Source of the DNA: an uncultured Flavobacteriales bacterium
GTDB lineage: Bacteria; Bacteroidota; Bacteroidia; Flavobacteriales; Crocinitomicaceae
Direction of reading: 5' to 3'
DNA length: 6,713 nucleotides
Assembly (NCBI GenBank): GCA_946478775.1
Contig: CAMLDR010000212.1
Location: forward strand, 1-6,713
Shown here: positions 6,577 through 6,713 of the stretch, one piece after another
Position numbering within the stretch: position 1 is the first letter of the stretch
How the letters are laid out: each line of letters opens with the position of its first letter
Made by a program: the position numbers and the translations under genes
Notes under the pieces: generated by a model
Told to the model about the DNA's origin: nothing
Database searches by the model: none
The model's input: the letters and a program-made list of their open reading frames with translations, nothing else

Positions 6577-6713
6577 ATGCGTATTGTTTCCAAGATAATT
6601 TTGCCCGTTTTCTTATTGATTTTCGTTTTTGAGGGTTTTTCCCAGGAAATCGGAAAACGATTTTCGGTAAGTGCAAATTACAGTTATTCTTTGAACCGGG
6701 TATTCGGAACAAG
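6577..6713 (+). CDS. Start of an exported protein, third gene of the operon; 3' part outside window
   Basis: Only the first 45 codons are visible. The protein begins MRIVSKIILPVFLLIFVFEG followed by FSQ, a clear signal peptide (basic start, long hydrophobic core, cleavage expected before Gln23), and continues EIGKRFSVSANYSYSLNRVFGT. The alternating polar and aromatic pattern (RFSVSANYSYSL) could be the first strand of an outer-membrane beta-barrel or another beta-rich secreted domain, but the stretch is too short to assign a family. It starts 12 bases after the stop codon of the hydrolase gene with no terminator between them, so co-transcription is likely. The upstream bases AACCAAAACAAG are A-rich with no Shine-Dalgarno. 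Confidence 0.75.
   Translation, partial: MRIVSKIILPVFLLIFVFEGFSQEIGKRFSVSANYSYSLNRVFGT

Overview
The window most likely comes from the chromosome of a Bacteroidota bacterium in the Flavobacteriales, perhaps related to Fluviicola/Crocinitomicaceae. Three signs support this. One long secreted enzyme ends in a type A type IX secretion (T9SS) sorting domain, a system restricted to this phylum. Matches to the Bacteroidota -7 promoter element (TAnnTTTG) lie upstream of genes that have no clear Shine-Dalgarno sequence. Signal peptides end in the S-Q pattern common in flavobacteria. The genus is a guess from overall style, not from a marker gene.

Layout. Positions 1-2095 (minus strand) hold the first 698 codons of gcvP, the glycine-cleavage-system P-protein. 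The gene runs off the left edge just after its PLP-binding lysine motif. A 191-bp spacer follows with a good -7 box for gcvP. Positions 2287-2541 (minus) encode a small cysteine-containing, charged lipoprotein with a probable surface-export signal. A 231-bp divergent intergenic region carries a 34-bp near-perfect inverted repeat and candidate promoters in both directions. On the plus strand three closely packed genes form a probable operon: a 336-residue secreted tail-fibre-like protein (2773-3783), a 924-residue T9SS-exported putative glycoside hydrolase (3790-6564), and the start of a third signal-peptide protein (6577 to the right edge). The gaps are only 6 and 12 bp.

The left part is housekeeping metabolism. 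The right part is an envelope/secretion locus, in which a large enzyme-like protein is predicted to reach the cell surface or medium beside a fibrous secreted protein and another exported protein. The substrate of the hydrolase cannot be read from the sequence. The most notable points are its barrel with a Ser-Glu-Pro in place of the usual Asn-Glu-Pro acid/base motif, a perfect 7-bp hairpin inside its signal-peptide codons, and the inverted repeat in the divergent promoter region. No RNA genes, CRISPR arrays, insertion sequences or phage genes were seen.
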